A stretch of DNA of 64,000 bases from Crossaster papposus (Eukaryota; Echinodermata; Asteroidea; Velatida; Solasteridae), in contig JBAIAA010000543.1 in NCBI GenBank assembly GCA_037893245.1, forward strand, positions 1,178,001-1,242,000. Direction: 5' to 3'. Below, piece after piece: positions 50,373 through 62,162 of this stretch. Every line of letters begins with the position of its first letter. Position 1 is the stretch's first letter. The position numbers and the translations under genes are program-made. The notes under the pieces were generated by a model. That model was not told where the DNA came from and made no database searches. It worked only from the letters and a program-made list of their open reading frames with translations.

Positions 50373-53300
50373 AGTTAAATATGTAAAGGGAAAGAAGTAT
50401 GCATAAGAAATATGTAAAGGGAAAGAAGTGTGCATAAGAAATATGTAAAGGGAAAGAAGTGTGCATAAGAAATATGTAAAGGGAAAGAAGTGTGCATAAG
50501 AAATAAACACCTGATGTCGGAACAAGCCCTCGAGTTAAATATGTAAAGGGAAAGAAGTGTGCATAAGAAATATGTAAAGGGAAAGAAGTGTGCATAAGAA
50601 ATATGTAAAGGGAAAGAAGTGTGCATAAGAAATATGTAAAGGGAAAGAAGTGTGCATAAGAAATATGTAAAGGGAAAGAAGTGTGCATAATAAATATGTA
50701 AAGGGAAAGAAGTGTGCATAAGAAATAAACACCTGATGTCGGAACAAGCCCTCGAGTTAAATATGTAAAGGGAAAGAAGTGTGCATAAGAAATATGTAAA
50801 GGGAAAGAAGTGTGCATAAGAAATATGTAAAGGGAAAGAAGTGTGCATAAGAAATATGTAAAGGGAAAGAAGTGTGCATAAGAAATAAACACCTGATGTC
50901 GGAACAAGCCCTCGAGTTAAATATGTAAAGGGAAAGAAGTGTGCATAAGAAATAAACACCTGATGTCGGAACAAGCCCTCGAGTTAAATATGTAAAGGGA
51001 AAGAAGTGTGCATAAGAAATATGTAAAGGGAAAGAAGTGTGCATAAGAAATAAGTAAAGGGAAAGAAGTGTGCATAAGAAAGATGTAAAGGGAAAGAAGT
51101 GTGCATAAGAAATATGTAAAGGGAAAGAAGTGTGCATAAGAAATATGTAAAGGGAAAGAAGTGTGCATAATAAATATGTAAAGGGAAAGAAGTGTGCATA
51201 AGAAATATGTAAAGGGAAAGAAGTGTGCATAAGAAATATGTAAAGGGAAAGAAGTGTGCATAAGAAATAAACACCTGATGTCGGAACAAGCCCTCGAGTT
51301 AAATATGTAAAGGGAAAGAAGTGTGCATAAGAAATATGTAAAGGGAAAGAAGTGTGCATAAGAAATATGTAAAGGGAAAGAAGTGTGCATAAGAAATATG
51401 TAAAGGGAAAGAAGTGTGCATAAGAAATATGTAAAGGGAAAGAAGTGTGCATAAGAAATATGTAAAGGGAAAGAAGTGTGCATACGAAATATGTAAAGGG
51501 AAAGAAGTGTGCATAAGAAATATGTAAAGGGAAAGAAGTGTGCATAAGAAATATGTAAAGGGAAAGAAGTGTGCATAAGAAATATGTAAAGGGAAAGAAG
51601 TGTGCATAAGAAATATGTAAAGGGAAAGAAGTGTGCATAAGAAATATGTAAAGGGAAAGAAGTGTGCATAAGAAATATGTAAAGGGAAAGAAGTGTGCAT
51701 AATAAATATGTAAAGGGAAAGAAGTGTGCATAAGAAATAAACACCTGATGTCGGAACAAGCCCTCGAGTTAAATATGTAAAGGGAAAGAAGTGTGCATAA
51801 GAAATATGTAAAGGGAAAGAAGTGTGCATAAGAAATATGTAAAGGGAAAGAAGTGTGCATAAGAAATATGTAAAGGGAAAGAAGTGTGCATAAGAAATAA
51901 ACACCTGATGTCGGAACAAGCCCTCGAGTTAAATATGTAAAGGGAAAGAAGTGTGCATAAGAAATAAACACCTGATGTCGGAACAAGCCCTCGAGTTAAA
52001 TATGTAAAGGGAAAGAAGTGTGCATAAGAAATATGTAAAGGGAAAGAAGTGTGCATAAGAAATAAGTAAAGGGAAAGAAGTGTGCATAAGAAAGATGTAA
52101 AGGGAAAGAAGTGTGCATAAGAAATATGTAAAGGGAAAGAAGTGTGCATAAGAAATATGTAAAGGGAAAGAAGTGTGCATAAGAAATATGTAAAGGGAAA
52201 GAAGTGTGCATAAGAAATATGTAAAGGGAAAGAAGTGTGCATAAGAAATATGTAAAGGGAAAGAAGTGTGCATAAGAAATAAACACCTGATGTCGGAACA
52301 AGCCCTCGAGTTAAATATGTAAAGGGAAAGAAGTGTGCATAAGAAATAAACACCTGATGTCGGAACAAGCCCTCGAGTTAAATATGTAAAGGGAAAGAAG
52401 TGTGCATAAGAAATATGTAAAGGGAAAGAAGTGTGCATAAGAAATATGTAAAGGGAAAGAAGTGTGCATAAGAAATATGTAAAGGGAAAGAAGTGTGCAT
52501 AAGAAATATGTAAAGGGAAAGAAGTGTGCATAAGAAATAAACACCTGATGTCGGAAAAAGCCCTCGAGTTAAATATGTAAAGGGAAAGAAGTGTGCATAA
52601 GAAATAAACACCTGATGTCGGAACAAGCCCTCGAGTTAAATATGTAAAGGGAAAGAAGTGTGCATAAGAAATAAACACCTGATGTCGGAACAAGCCCTCG
52701 AGTTATATATATGTAAAGGGAAAGAAGTGTGCATAAGAAATAAACACCTGATGTCGGAACAAGCCCTCGAGTTATATATATGTAAAGGGAAAGAAGTGTG
52801 CATAAGAAATAAACACCTGATGTCGGAACAAGCCCTCGAGTTAAATATGTAAAGGGAAAGAAGTGTGCATAAGAAATAAACACCTGATGTCGGAACAAGC
52901 CCTCGAGTTAAATATGTAAAGGGAAAGAAGTGTGCATAATAAATATGTAAAGGGAAAGAAGTGTGCATAAGAAATAAACACCTGATGTCGGAACAAGCCC
53001 TCGAGTTAAATATGTAAAGGGAAAGAAGTGTGCATAAGAAATAAACACCTGATGTCGGAACAAGCCCTCGAGTTAAATATGTAAAGGGAAAGAAGTATGC
53101 ATAAGAAATATGTAAAGGGAAAGAAGTGTGCATAAGAAATATGTAAAGGGAAAGAAGTGAGCATAAGAAATATGTAAAGGGAAAGAAGTGTGCATAAGAA
53201 ATAAACACCTGATGTCGGAACAAGCCCTCGAGTTAAATATGTAAAGGGAAAGAAGTGTGCATAAGAAATATGTAAAGGGAAAGAAGTGTGCATAAGAAAT

Positions 53301-53830
53301 ATGTAAAGGGAAAGAAGTGTGCATAAGAAATATGTAAAGGGAAAGAAGTGTGCATAAGAAATATGTAAAGGGAAAGAAGTGTGCATAATAAATATGTAAA
53401 GGGAAAGAAGTGTGCATAAGAAATAAACACCCGATGTCGGAACAAGCCCTCGAGTTAAATATGTAAAGGGAAAGAAGTGTGCATAAGAAATATGTAAAGG
53501 GAAAGAAGTGTGCATAAGAAATATGTAAAGGGAAAGAAGTGTGCATAAGAAATATGTAAAGGGAAAGAAGTGTGCATAAGAAATATGTAAAGGGAAAGAA
53601 GTGTGCATAAGAAATAAACACCTGATGTCGGAACAAGCCCTCGAGTTAAATATGTAAAGGGAAAGAAGTGTGCATAAGAAATATGTAAAGGGAAAAAAGT
53701 GTGCATAAGAAATATGTAAAGGGAAAGAAGTGTGCATAAGAAATATGTAAAGGGAAAGAAGTGTGCATAAGAAATATGTAAAGGGAAAGAAGTGTGCATA
53801 AGAAATATGTAAAGGGAAAGAAGTGTGCAT
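50373..53830. repeat. 3,493-bp tandem duplication, copy 2
   Basis: Nearly identical to copy 1. A visible difference is GGGAAAAAAGTG near 47634 in copy 1, normal at the matching place (51127) here. The GGGAAAAAAGTG at 50197 recurs at 53690. The right part of this block is itself duplicated again at 1,619 bp. Confidence 0.85.
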
Positions 53831-55509
53831 AAGAAATATGTAAAGGGAAAGAAGTGTGCATAAGAAATATGTAAAGGGAAAGAAGTGTGCATAAGAAATA
53901 AACACCTGATGTCGGAACAAGCCCTCGAGTTAAATATGTAAAGGGAAAGAAGTGTGCATAAGAAATAAACACCTGATGTCGGAACAAGCCCTCGAGTTAA
54001 ATATGTAAAGGGAAAGAAGTGTGCATAAGAAATATGTAAAGGGAAAGAAGTGTGCATAAGAAATATGTAAAGGGAAAGAAGTGTGCATAAGAAATATGTA
54101 AAGGGAAAGAAGTGTGCATAAGAAATATGTAAAGGGAAAGAAGTGTGCATAAGAAATAAACACCTGATGTCGGAAAAAGCCCTCGAGTTAAATATGTAAA
54201 GGGAAAGAAGTGTGCATAAGAAATAAACACCTGATGTCGGAACAAGCCCTCGAGTTAAATATGTAAAGGGAAAGAAGTGTGCATAAGAAATAAACACCTG
54301 ATGTCGGAACAAGCCCTCGAGTTATATATATGTAAAGGGAAAGAAGTGTGCATAAGAAATAAACACCTGATGTCGGAACAAGCCCTCGAGTTATATATAT
54401 GTAAAGGGAAAGAAGTGTGCATAAGAAATAAACACCTGATGTCGGAACAAGCCCTCGAGTTAAATATGTAAAGGGAAAGAAGTGTGCATAAGAAATAAAC
54501 ACCTGATGTCGGAACAAGCCCTCGAGTTAAATATGTAAAGGGAAAGAAGTGTGCATAATAAATATGTAAAGGGAAAGAAGTGTGCATAAGAAATAAACAC
54601 CTGATGTCGGAACAAGCCCTCGAGTTAAATATGTAAAGGGAAAGAAGTGTGCATAAGAAATAAACACCTGATGTCGGAACAAGCCCTCGAGTTAAATATG
54701 TAAAGGGAAAGAAGTATGCATAAGAAATATGTAAAGGGAAAGAAGTGTGCATAAGAAATATGTAAAGGGAAAGAAGTGAGCATAAGAAATATGTAAAGGG
54801 AAAGAAGTGTGCATAAGAAATAAACACCTGATGTCGGAACAAGCCCTCGAGTTAAATATGTAAAGGGAAAGAAGTGTGCATAAGAAATATGTAAAGGGAA
54901 AGAAGTGTGCATAAGAAATATGTAAAGGGAAAGAAGTGTGCATAAGAAATATGTAAAGGGAAAGAAGTGTGCATAAGAAATATGTAAAGGGAAAGAAGTG
55001 TGCATAATAAATATGTAAAGGGAAAGAAGTGTGCATAAGAAATAAACACCCGATGTCGGAACAAGCCCTCGAGTTAAATATGTAAAGGGAAAGAAGTGTG
55101 CATAAGAAATATGTAAAGGGAAAGAAGTGTGCATAAGAAATATGTAAAGGGAAAGAAGTGTGCATAAGAAATATGTAAAGGGAAAGAAGTGTGCATAAGA
55201 AATATGTAAAGGGAAAGAAGTGTGCATAAGAAATAAACACCTGATGTCGGAACAAGCCCTCGAGTTAAATATGTAAAGGGAAAGAAGTGTGCATAAGAAA
55301 TATGTAAAGGGAAAAAAGTGTGCATAAGAAATATGTAAAGGGAAAGAAGTGTGCATAAGAAATATGTAAAGGGAAAGAAGTGTGCATAAGAAATATGTAA
55401 AGGGAAAGAAGTGTGCATAAGAAATATGTAAAGGGAAAGAAGTGTGCATAAGAAATATGTAAAGGGAAAGAAGTGTGCATAAGAAATAAACACCTGATGT
55501 CGGAACAAG
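53831..55509. repeat. 1,619-bp re-duplication of 52.28-53.9 kb
   Basis: GGAAAAAGCC (54173), GTGAGCAT (54777), CACCCGATG (about 55047), GGGAAAAAAG (55309) and the double-B38 module (54277) all lie 1,619 bp after their counterparts. The S run that closes the block appears to be one unit shorter than in the source. Confidence 0.8.
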
Positions 55510-57402
55510 CCCTCGAGTTAAATATGTAAAGGGAAAGAAGTGTGCATAAGAAATAAACACCTGATGTCAGAACAAGCCCTCGAGTTAAATATGTAAAGGG
55601 AAAGAAGTGTGCATAAGAAATAAACACCTGATGTCGGAACAAGCCCTCGAGTTAAATATGTAAAGGGAAAGAAGTGTGCATAAGAAATATACACCTGATG
55701 TCGGAACAAGCCCTCGAGTTAAATATGTAAAGGGAAAGAAGTGTGCATAAGAAATAAACACCTGATGTCGGAACAAGCCCTCGAGTTAAATATGTAAAGG
55801 GAAAGAAGTGTGCATAAGAAATATGTAAAGGGAAAGAAGTGTGCATAAGAAATATGTAAAGGGAAAGAAGTGTGCATAAGAAATATGTAAAGGGAAAGAA
55901 GTGTGCATAAGAAATATGTAAAGGGAAAGAAGTGTGCATAAGAAATATGTAAAGGGAAAGAAGTGTGCATAAGAAATATGTAAAGGGAAAGAAGTATGCA
56001 TAAGAAATATGTAAAGGGAAAGAAGTGTGCATAAGAAATATGTAAAGGGAAAGAAGTGTGCATAAGAAATATGTAAAGGGAAAGAAGTGTGCATAAGAAA
56101 TAAACACCTGATGTCGGAACAAGCCCTCGAGTTAAATATGTAAAGGGAAAGAAGTGTGCATAAGAAATATGTAAAGGGAAAGAAGTGTGCATAAGAAATA
56201 TGTAAAGGGAAAGAAGTGTGCATAAGAAATATGTAAAGGGAAAGAAGTGTGCATAAGAAATATGTAAAGGGAAAGAAGTGTGCATAATAAATATGTAAAG
56301 GGAAAGAAGTGTGCATAAGAAATAAACACCTGATGTCGGAACAAGCCCTCGAGTTAAATATGTAAAGGGAAAGAAGTGTGCATAAGAAATATGTAAAGGG
56401 AAAGAAGTGTGCATAGGAAATATGTAAAGGGAAAGAAGTGTGCATAAGAAATATGTAAAGGGAAAGAAGTGTGCATAAGAAATATGTAAAGGGAAAGAAG
56501 TGTGCATAAGAAATAAACACCTGATGTCGGAACAAGCCCTCGAGTTAAATATGTAAAGGGAAAGAAGTGTGCATAAGAAATATGTAAAGGGAAAGAAGTG
56601 TGCATAAGAAATATGTAAAGGGAAAGAAGTGTGCATAAGAAATATGTAAAGGGAAAGAAGTGTGCATAAGAAATATGTAAAGGGAAAGAAGTGTGCATAA
56701 GAAATATGTAAAGGGAAAGAAGTGTGCATAAGAAATATGTAAAGGGAAAGAAGTGTGCATAAGAAATAAACACCTGATGTCGGAACAAGCCCTCGAGTTA
56801 AATATGTAAAGGGAAAGAAGTGTGCATAAGAAATAAACACCTGATGTCAGAACAAGCCCTCGAGTTAAATATGTAAAGGGAAAGAAGTGTGCATAAGAAA
56901 TAAACACCTGATGTCGGAACAAGCCCTCGAGTTAAATATGTAAAGGGAAAGAAGTGTGCATAAGAAATAAACACCTGATGTCGGAACAAGCCCTCGAGTT
57001 AAATATGTAAAGGGAAAGAAGTGTGCATAAGAAATAAACACCTGATGTCGGAACAAGCCCTCGAGTTAAATATGTAAAGGGAAAGAAGTGTGCATAAGAA
57101 ATATGTAAAGGGAAAGAAGTGTGCATAAGAAATATGTAAAGGGAAAGAAGTGTGCATAAGAAATATGTAAAGGGAAAGAAGTGTGCATAAGAAATATGTA
57201 AAGGGAAAGAAGTGTGCATAAGAAATATGTAAAGGGAAAGAAGTGTGCATAAGAAATATGTAAAAGGAAAGAAGTATGCATAAGAAATATGTAAAGGGAA
57301 AGAAGTGTGCATAAGAAATATGTAAAGGGAAAGAAGTGTGCATAAGAAATATGTAAAGGGAAAGAAGTGTGCATCAGAAATAAACACCTGATGTCGGAAC
57401 AA
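55510..57402. repeat. 1,280-bp duplication of 54.85-56.12 kb
   Basis: GTCAGAAC at 55568 recurs at 56848 (+1,280 bp), as do flanking L clusters. This second copy lacks the double-B38 module. A 38-bp-free L cluster lies at 55.5-55.8 and 56.8-57.06 kb. Private changes include CATAGG near 56415 and TAAAAGGAAAG near 57264. Confidence 0.75.
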
Positions 57403-58500
57403 GCCCTCGAGTTAAATATGTAAAGGGAAAGAAGTGTGCATAAGAAATAAACACCTGATGTCGGAACAAGCCCTCGAGTTAAATATGTAAAGGGAAAGAA
57501 GTGTGCATAAGAAATATGTAAAGGGAAAGAAGTGTGCATCAGAAATAAACACCTGATGTCGGAACAAGCCCTCGAGTTAAACATGTAAAGGGAAAGAAGT
57601 GTGCATAAGAAATATGTAAAGGGAAAGAAGTGTGCATCAGAAATAAACACCTGATGTCGGAACAAGCCCTCGAGTTAAACATGTAAAGGGAAAGAAGTGT
57701 GCATAAGAAATATGTAAAGGGAAAGAAGTGTGCATCAGAAATAAACACCTGATGTCGGAACAAGCCCTCGAGTTAAATATGTAAAGGGAAAGAAGTGTGC
57801 ATAAGAAATAAACACCTGATGTCGGAACAAGCCCTCGAGTTAAACATGTAAAGGGAAAGAAGTGTGCATTAGAAATATGTAAAGGGAAAGAAGTGTGCAT
57901 AAGAAATAAACACCTGATGTCGGAACAAGCCCTCGAGTTAAATATGTAAAGGAAAAGAAGTGTGCATAAGAAATAAACACCTGATGTCGGAACAAGCCCT
58001 CGAGTTAAATATGTAAAGGGAAATAAGTGTGCATAAGAAATATGTAAAGGGAAAGAAGTGTGCATCAGAAATAAACACCTGATGTCGGAACAAGCCCTCG
58101 AGTTAAATATGTAAAGGGAAAGAAGTGTGCATAAGAAATAAACACCTGATGTCGGAACAAGCCCTCGAGTTAAATATGTAAAGGGAAAGAAGTGTGCATA
58201 AGAAATATGTAAAGGGAAAGAAGTGTGCATCAGAAATAAACACCTGATGTCGGAACAAGCCCTCGAGTTAAATATGTAAAGGGAAAGAAGTGTGCATAAG
58301 AAATAAACACCTGATGTCGGAACAAGCCCTCGAGTTAAATATGTAAAGGGAAAGAAGTGTGCATAAGAAATATGTAAAGGGAAAGAAGTGTGCATAAGAA
58401 ATATGTAAAGGGAAAGAAGTGTGCATAAGAAATATGTAAAGGGAAAGAAGTGTGCATCAGAAATAAACACCTGATGTCGGAACAAGCCCTCGAGTTATAT
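57403..58500. repeat. B-rich module D, copy 4
   Basis: ACATG starts after B occur near 57582, 57678 and 57844, with CATCAG before B, AAATAAG near 58023 and AAAGGAAAAG near 57950, in the order seen at 22.2-22.8 and 44.4-44.8 kb. It lacks the GGGAATGAAG variant of the other copies. Confidence 0.75.
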
Positions 58501-59492
58501 ATATGTAAAGGGAAAGAAGTGTGCATAAGAAATAAACACCTGATGTCGGAACAAGCCCTCGAGTTAAATATGTAAAGGGAAAGAAGTGTGCATAAGAAAT
58601 AAACACCTGATGTCGGAACAAGCCCTCGAGTTAAATATGTAAAGGGAAAGAAGTGTGCATAAGAAATATGTAAAGGGAAAGAAGTGTGCATAAGAAATAT
58701 GTAAAGGGAAAGAAGTGTGCATAAGAAATATGTAAAGGGAAAGAAGTGTGCATAAGAAATATGTAAAGGGAAAGAAGTGTGCATAAGAAATATGTAAAGG
58801 GAAAGAAGTGTGCATAAGAAATATGTAAAGGGAAAGAAGTGTGCATAAGAAATAAGTAAAGGGAAAGAAGTGTGCATAAGAAATATGTAAAGGGAAAGAA
58901 GTGTGCATAAGAAATAAACACCTGATGTCGGAACAAGCCCTCGAGTTAAATATGTAAAGGGAAAGAAGTGTGCATAAGAAATATGTAAAGGGAAAGAAGT
59001 GTGCATAAGAAATAAACACCTGATGTCGGAACAAGCCCTCGAGTTAAATATGTAAAGGGAAAGAAGTGTGCATAAGAAATAAACACCTGATGTCGGAACA
59101 AGCCCTCGAGTTAAATATGTAAAGGGAAAGAAGTGTGCATAAGAAATAAACACCTGATGTCGGAACAAGCCCTCGAGTTAAATATGTAAAGGGAAAGAAG
59201 TGTGCATAAGAAATATGTAAAGGGAAAGAAGTGTGCATAAGAAATATGTTAAGGGAAAGAAGTGTGCATTAGAAATATTTAAAGGGAAAGAAGTGTGCAT
59301 AAGAAATATGTAAAGGGAAAGAAGTGTGCATAAGAAATATGTAAAGGGAAAGAAGTGTGCATAAGAAATATGTAAAGGGAAAGAAGTGTGCATAAGAAAT
59401 ATGTAAAGGGAAAGAAGTGTGCATAAGAAATATGTAAAGGGAAAGAAGTGTGCATAAGAAATAAACACCTGATGTCGGAACAAGCCCTCGAG
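58501..59492. repeat. Mixed block after module D
   Basis: 58.5-59.17 kb follows the same unit order as 37.2-37.9, 40.7-41.2 and 42.85-43.35 kb. Around 59240-59281 two neighbouring A units carry three private changes to T (TTAAGGG, CATTAG, ATATTTAAAG), the densest patch of private variants in this block. Confidence 0.75.
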
Positions 59493-60827
59493 TTAAATAT
59501 GTAAAGGGAAAGAAGTGTGCATAAGAAATAAACACCTGATATCGGAACAAGCCCTCGAGTTAAATATGTAAAGGGAAAGAAGTGTGCATAAGAAATATGT
59601 AAAGGGAAAGAAGTGTGCATAAGAAATATGTAAAGGGAAAGAAGTGTGCATAAGAAATATGTAAAGGGAAAGAAGTGTGCATAAGAAATATGTAAAGGGA
59701 AAGAAGTGTGCATAAGAAATAAACACCTGATGTCGGAACAAGCCCTCGAGTTAAATATGTAAAGGGAAAGAAGTGTGCATAATAAATAAACACCTGATGT
59801 CGGAACAAGCCCTCGAGTTATATATATGTAAAGGGAAGGAAGTGTGCATAAGAAATAAACACCTGATGTCGGAACAAGCCCTCGAGTTATATATATGTAA
59901 AGGGAAAGAAGTGTGCATAAGAAATAAACACCTGATGTCGGAACAAGCCCTCGAGTTAAATATGTAAAGGGAAAGAAGTGAGCATAAGAAATAAACACCT
60001 GATGTCGGAACAAGCCCTCGAGTTAAATATGTAAAGGGAAAGAAGTGTGCATAATAAATATGTAAAGGGAAAGAAGTGTGCATAAGAAATAAACACCTGA
60101 TGTCGGAACAAGCCCTCGAGTTAAATATGTAAAGGGAAAGAAGTGTGCATAAGAAATAAACACCTGATGTCGGAACAAGCCCTCGAGTTAAATATGTAAA
60201 GGGAAAGAAGTATGCATAAGAAATATGTAAAGGGAAAGAAGTGTGCATAAGAAATATGTAAAGGGAAAGAAGTGTGCATAAGAAATATGTAAAGGGAAAG
60301 AAGTGTGCATAAGAAATAAACACCTGATGTCGGAACAAGCCCTCGAGTTAAATATGTAAAGGGAAAGAAGTGTGCATAAGAAATATGTAAAGGGAAAGAA
60401 GTGTGCATAAGAAATATGTAAAGGGAAAGAAGTGTGCATAATAAATATGTAAAGGGAAAGAAGTGTGCATAAGAAATATGTAAAGGGAAAGAATTGTGCA
60501 TAAGAAATATGTAAAGGGAAAGAAGTGTGCATAAGAAATAAACACCTGATGTCGGAACAAGCCCTCGAGTTAAATATGTAAAGGGAAAGAAGTGTGCATA
60601 AGAAATAAACACCTGATGTCGGAACAAGCCCTCGAGTTAAATATGTAAAGGAAAAGAAGTGTGCATAAGAAATATGTAAAGGGAAAGAAGTGTGCATAAG
60701 AAATATGTAAAGCGAAAGAAGTGTGCATAAGAAATATGTAAAGGGAAAGAAGTGTGCATAAGAAATATGTAAAGGGAAAGAAGTGTGCATAAGAAATAAA
60801 CACCTGATGTCGGAACAAGCCCTCGAG
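59493..60827. repeat. 1,335-bp tandem duplication, copy 1
   Basis: Rare variants GGGAAGGAAG (59831) and AAAGCGAAAG (60711) and the double-B38 module (59773) all recur 1,335 bp on. The module's first B is preceded by CATAATAA. GTGAGCAT near 59980 and GAATTGTGC near 60492 are also present; the latter recurs, the former does not. Confidence 0.85.
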
Positions 60828-62162
60828 TTAAATATGTAAAGGGAAAGAAGTGTGCATAAGAAATAAACACCTGATGTCGGAACAAGCCCTCGAGTTAAAT
60901 ATGTAAAGGGAAAGAAGTGTGCATAAGAAATATGTAAAGGGAAAGAAGTGTGCATAAGAAATATGTAAAGGGAAAGAAGTGTGCATAAGAAATATGTAAA
61001 GGGAAAGAAGTGTGCATAAGAAATATGTAAAGGGAAAGAAGTGTGCATAAGAAATAAACACCTGATGTCGGAACAAGCCCTCGAGTTAAATATGTAAAGG
61101 GAAAGAAGTGTGCATAATAAATAAACACCTGATGTCGGAACAAGCCCTCGAGTTATATATATGTAAAGGGAAGGAAGTGTGCATAAGAAATAAACACCTG
61201 ATGTCGGAACAAGCCCTCGAGTTATATATATGTAAAGGGAAAGAAGTGTGCATAAGAAATAAACACCTGATGTCGGAACAAGCCCTCGAGTTAAATATGT
61301 AAAGGGAAAGAAGTGTGCATAAGAAATAAACACCTGATGTCGGAACAAGCCCTCGAGTTAAATATGTAAAGGGAAAGAAGTGTGCATAATAAATATGTAA
61401 AGGGAAAGAAGTGTGCATAAGAAATAAACACCTGATGTCGGAACAAGCCCTCGAGTTAAATATGTAAAGGGAAAGAAGTGTGCATAAGAAATAAACACCT
61501 GATGTCGGAACAAGCCCTCGAGTTAAATATGTAAAGGGAAAGAAGTATGCATAAGAAATATGTAAAGGGAAAGAAGTGTGCATAAGAAATATGTAAAGGG
61601 AAAGAAGTGTGCATAAGAAATATGTAAAGGGAAAGAAGTGTGCATAAGAAATAAACACCTGATGTCGGAACAAGCCCTCGAGTTAAATATGTAAAGGGAA
61701 AGAAGTGTGCATAAGAAATATGTAAAGGGAAAGAAGTGTGCATAAGAAATATGTAAAGGGAAAGAAGTGTGCATAATAAATATGTAAAGGGAAAGAAGTG
61801 TGCATAAGAAATATGTAAAGGGAAAGAATTGTGCATAAGAAATATGTAAAGGGAAAGAAGTGTGCATAAGAAATAAACACCTGATGTCGGAACAAGCCCT
61901 CGAGTTAAATATGTAAAGGGAAAGAAGTGTGCATAAGAAATAAACACCTGATGTCGGAACAAGCCCTCGAGTTAAATATGTAAAGGAAAAGAAGTGTGCA
62001 TAAGAAATATGTAAAGGGAAAGAAGTGTGCATAAGAAATATGTAAAGCGAAAGAAGTGTGCATAAGAAATATGTAAAGGGAAAGAAGTGTGCATAAGAAA
62101 TAAACACCTGATGTCGGAACAAGCCCTCGAGTTAAATATGTAAAGGGAAAGAAGTGTGCATA
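60828..62162. repeat. 1,335-bp tandem duplication, copy 2
   Basis: Landmarks lie at 61108, 61166 and 62046. The GTGAGCAT seen in copy 1 reads GTGTGCAT here. One to two S units appear missing near 62.1 kb relative to copy 1. Confidence 0.85.

Noticed and set aside
46880..57402. Assembly artefact as the explanation for the long near-identical duplications
   Set aside because: Cannot be excluded without reads, but copies carry private variants and differ by whole units, which a simple assembler duplication would not produce. Kept as a caveat, not a call.
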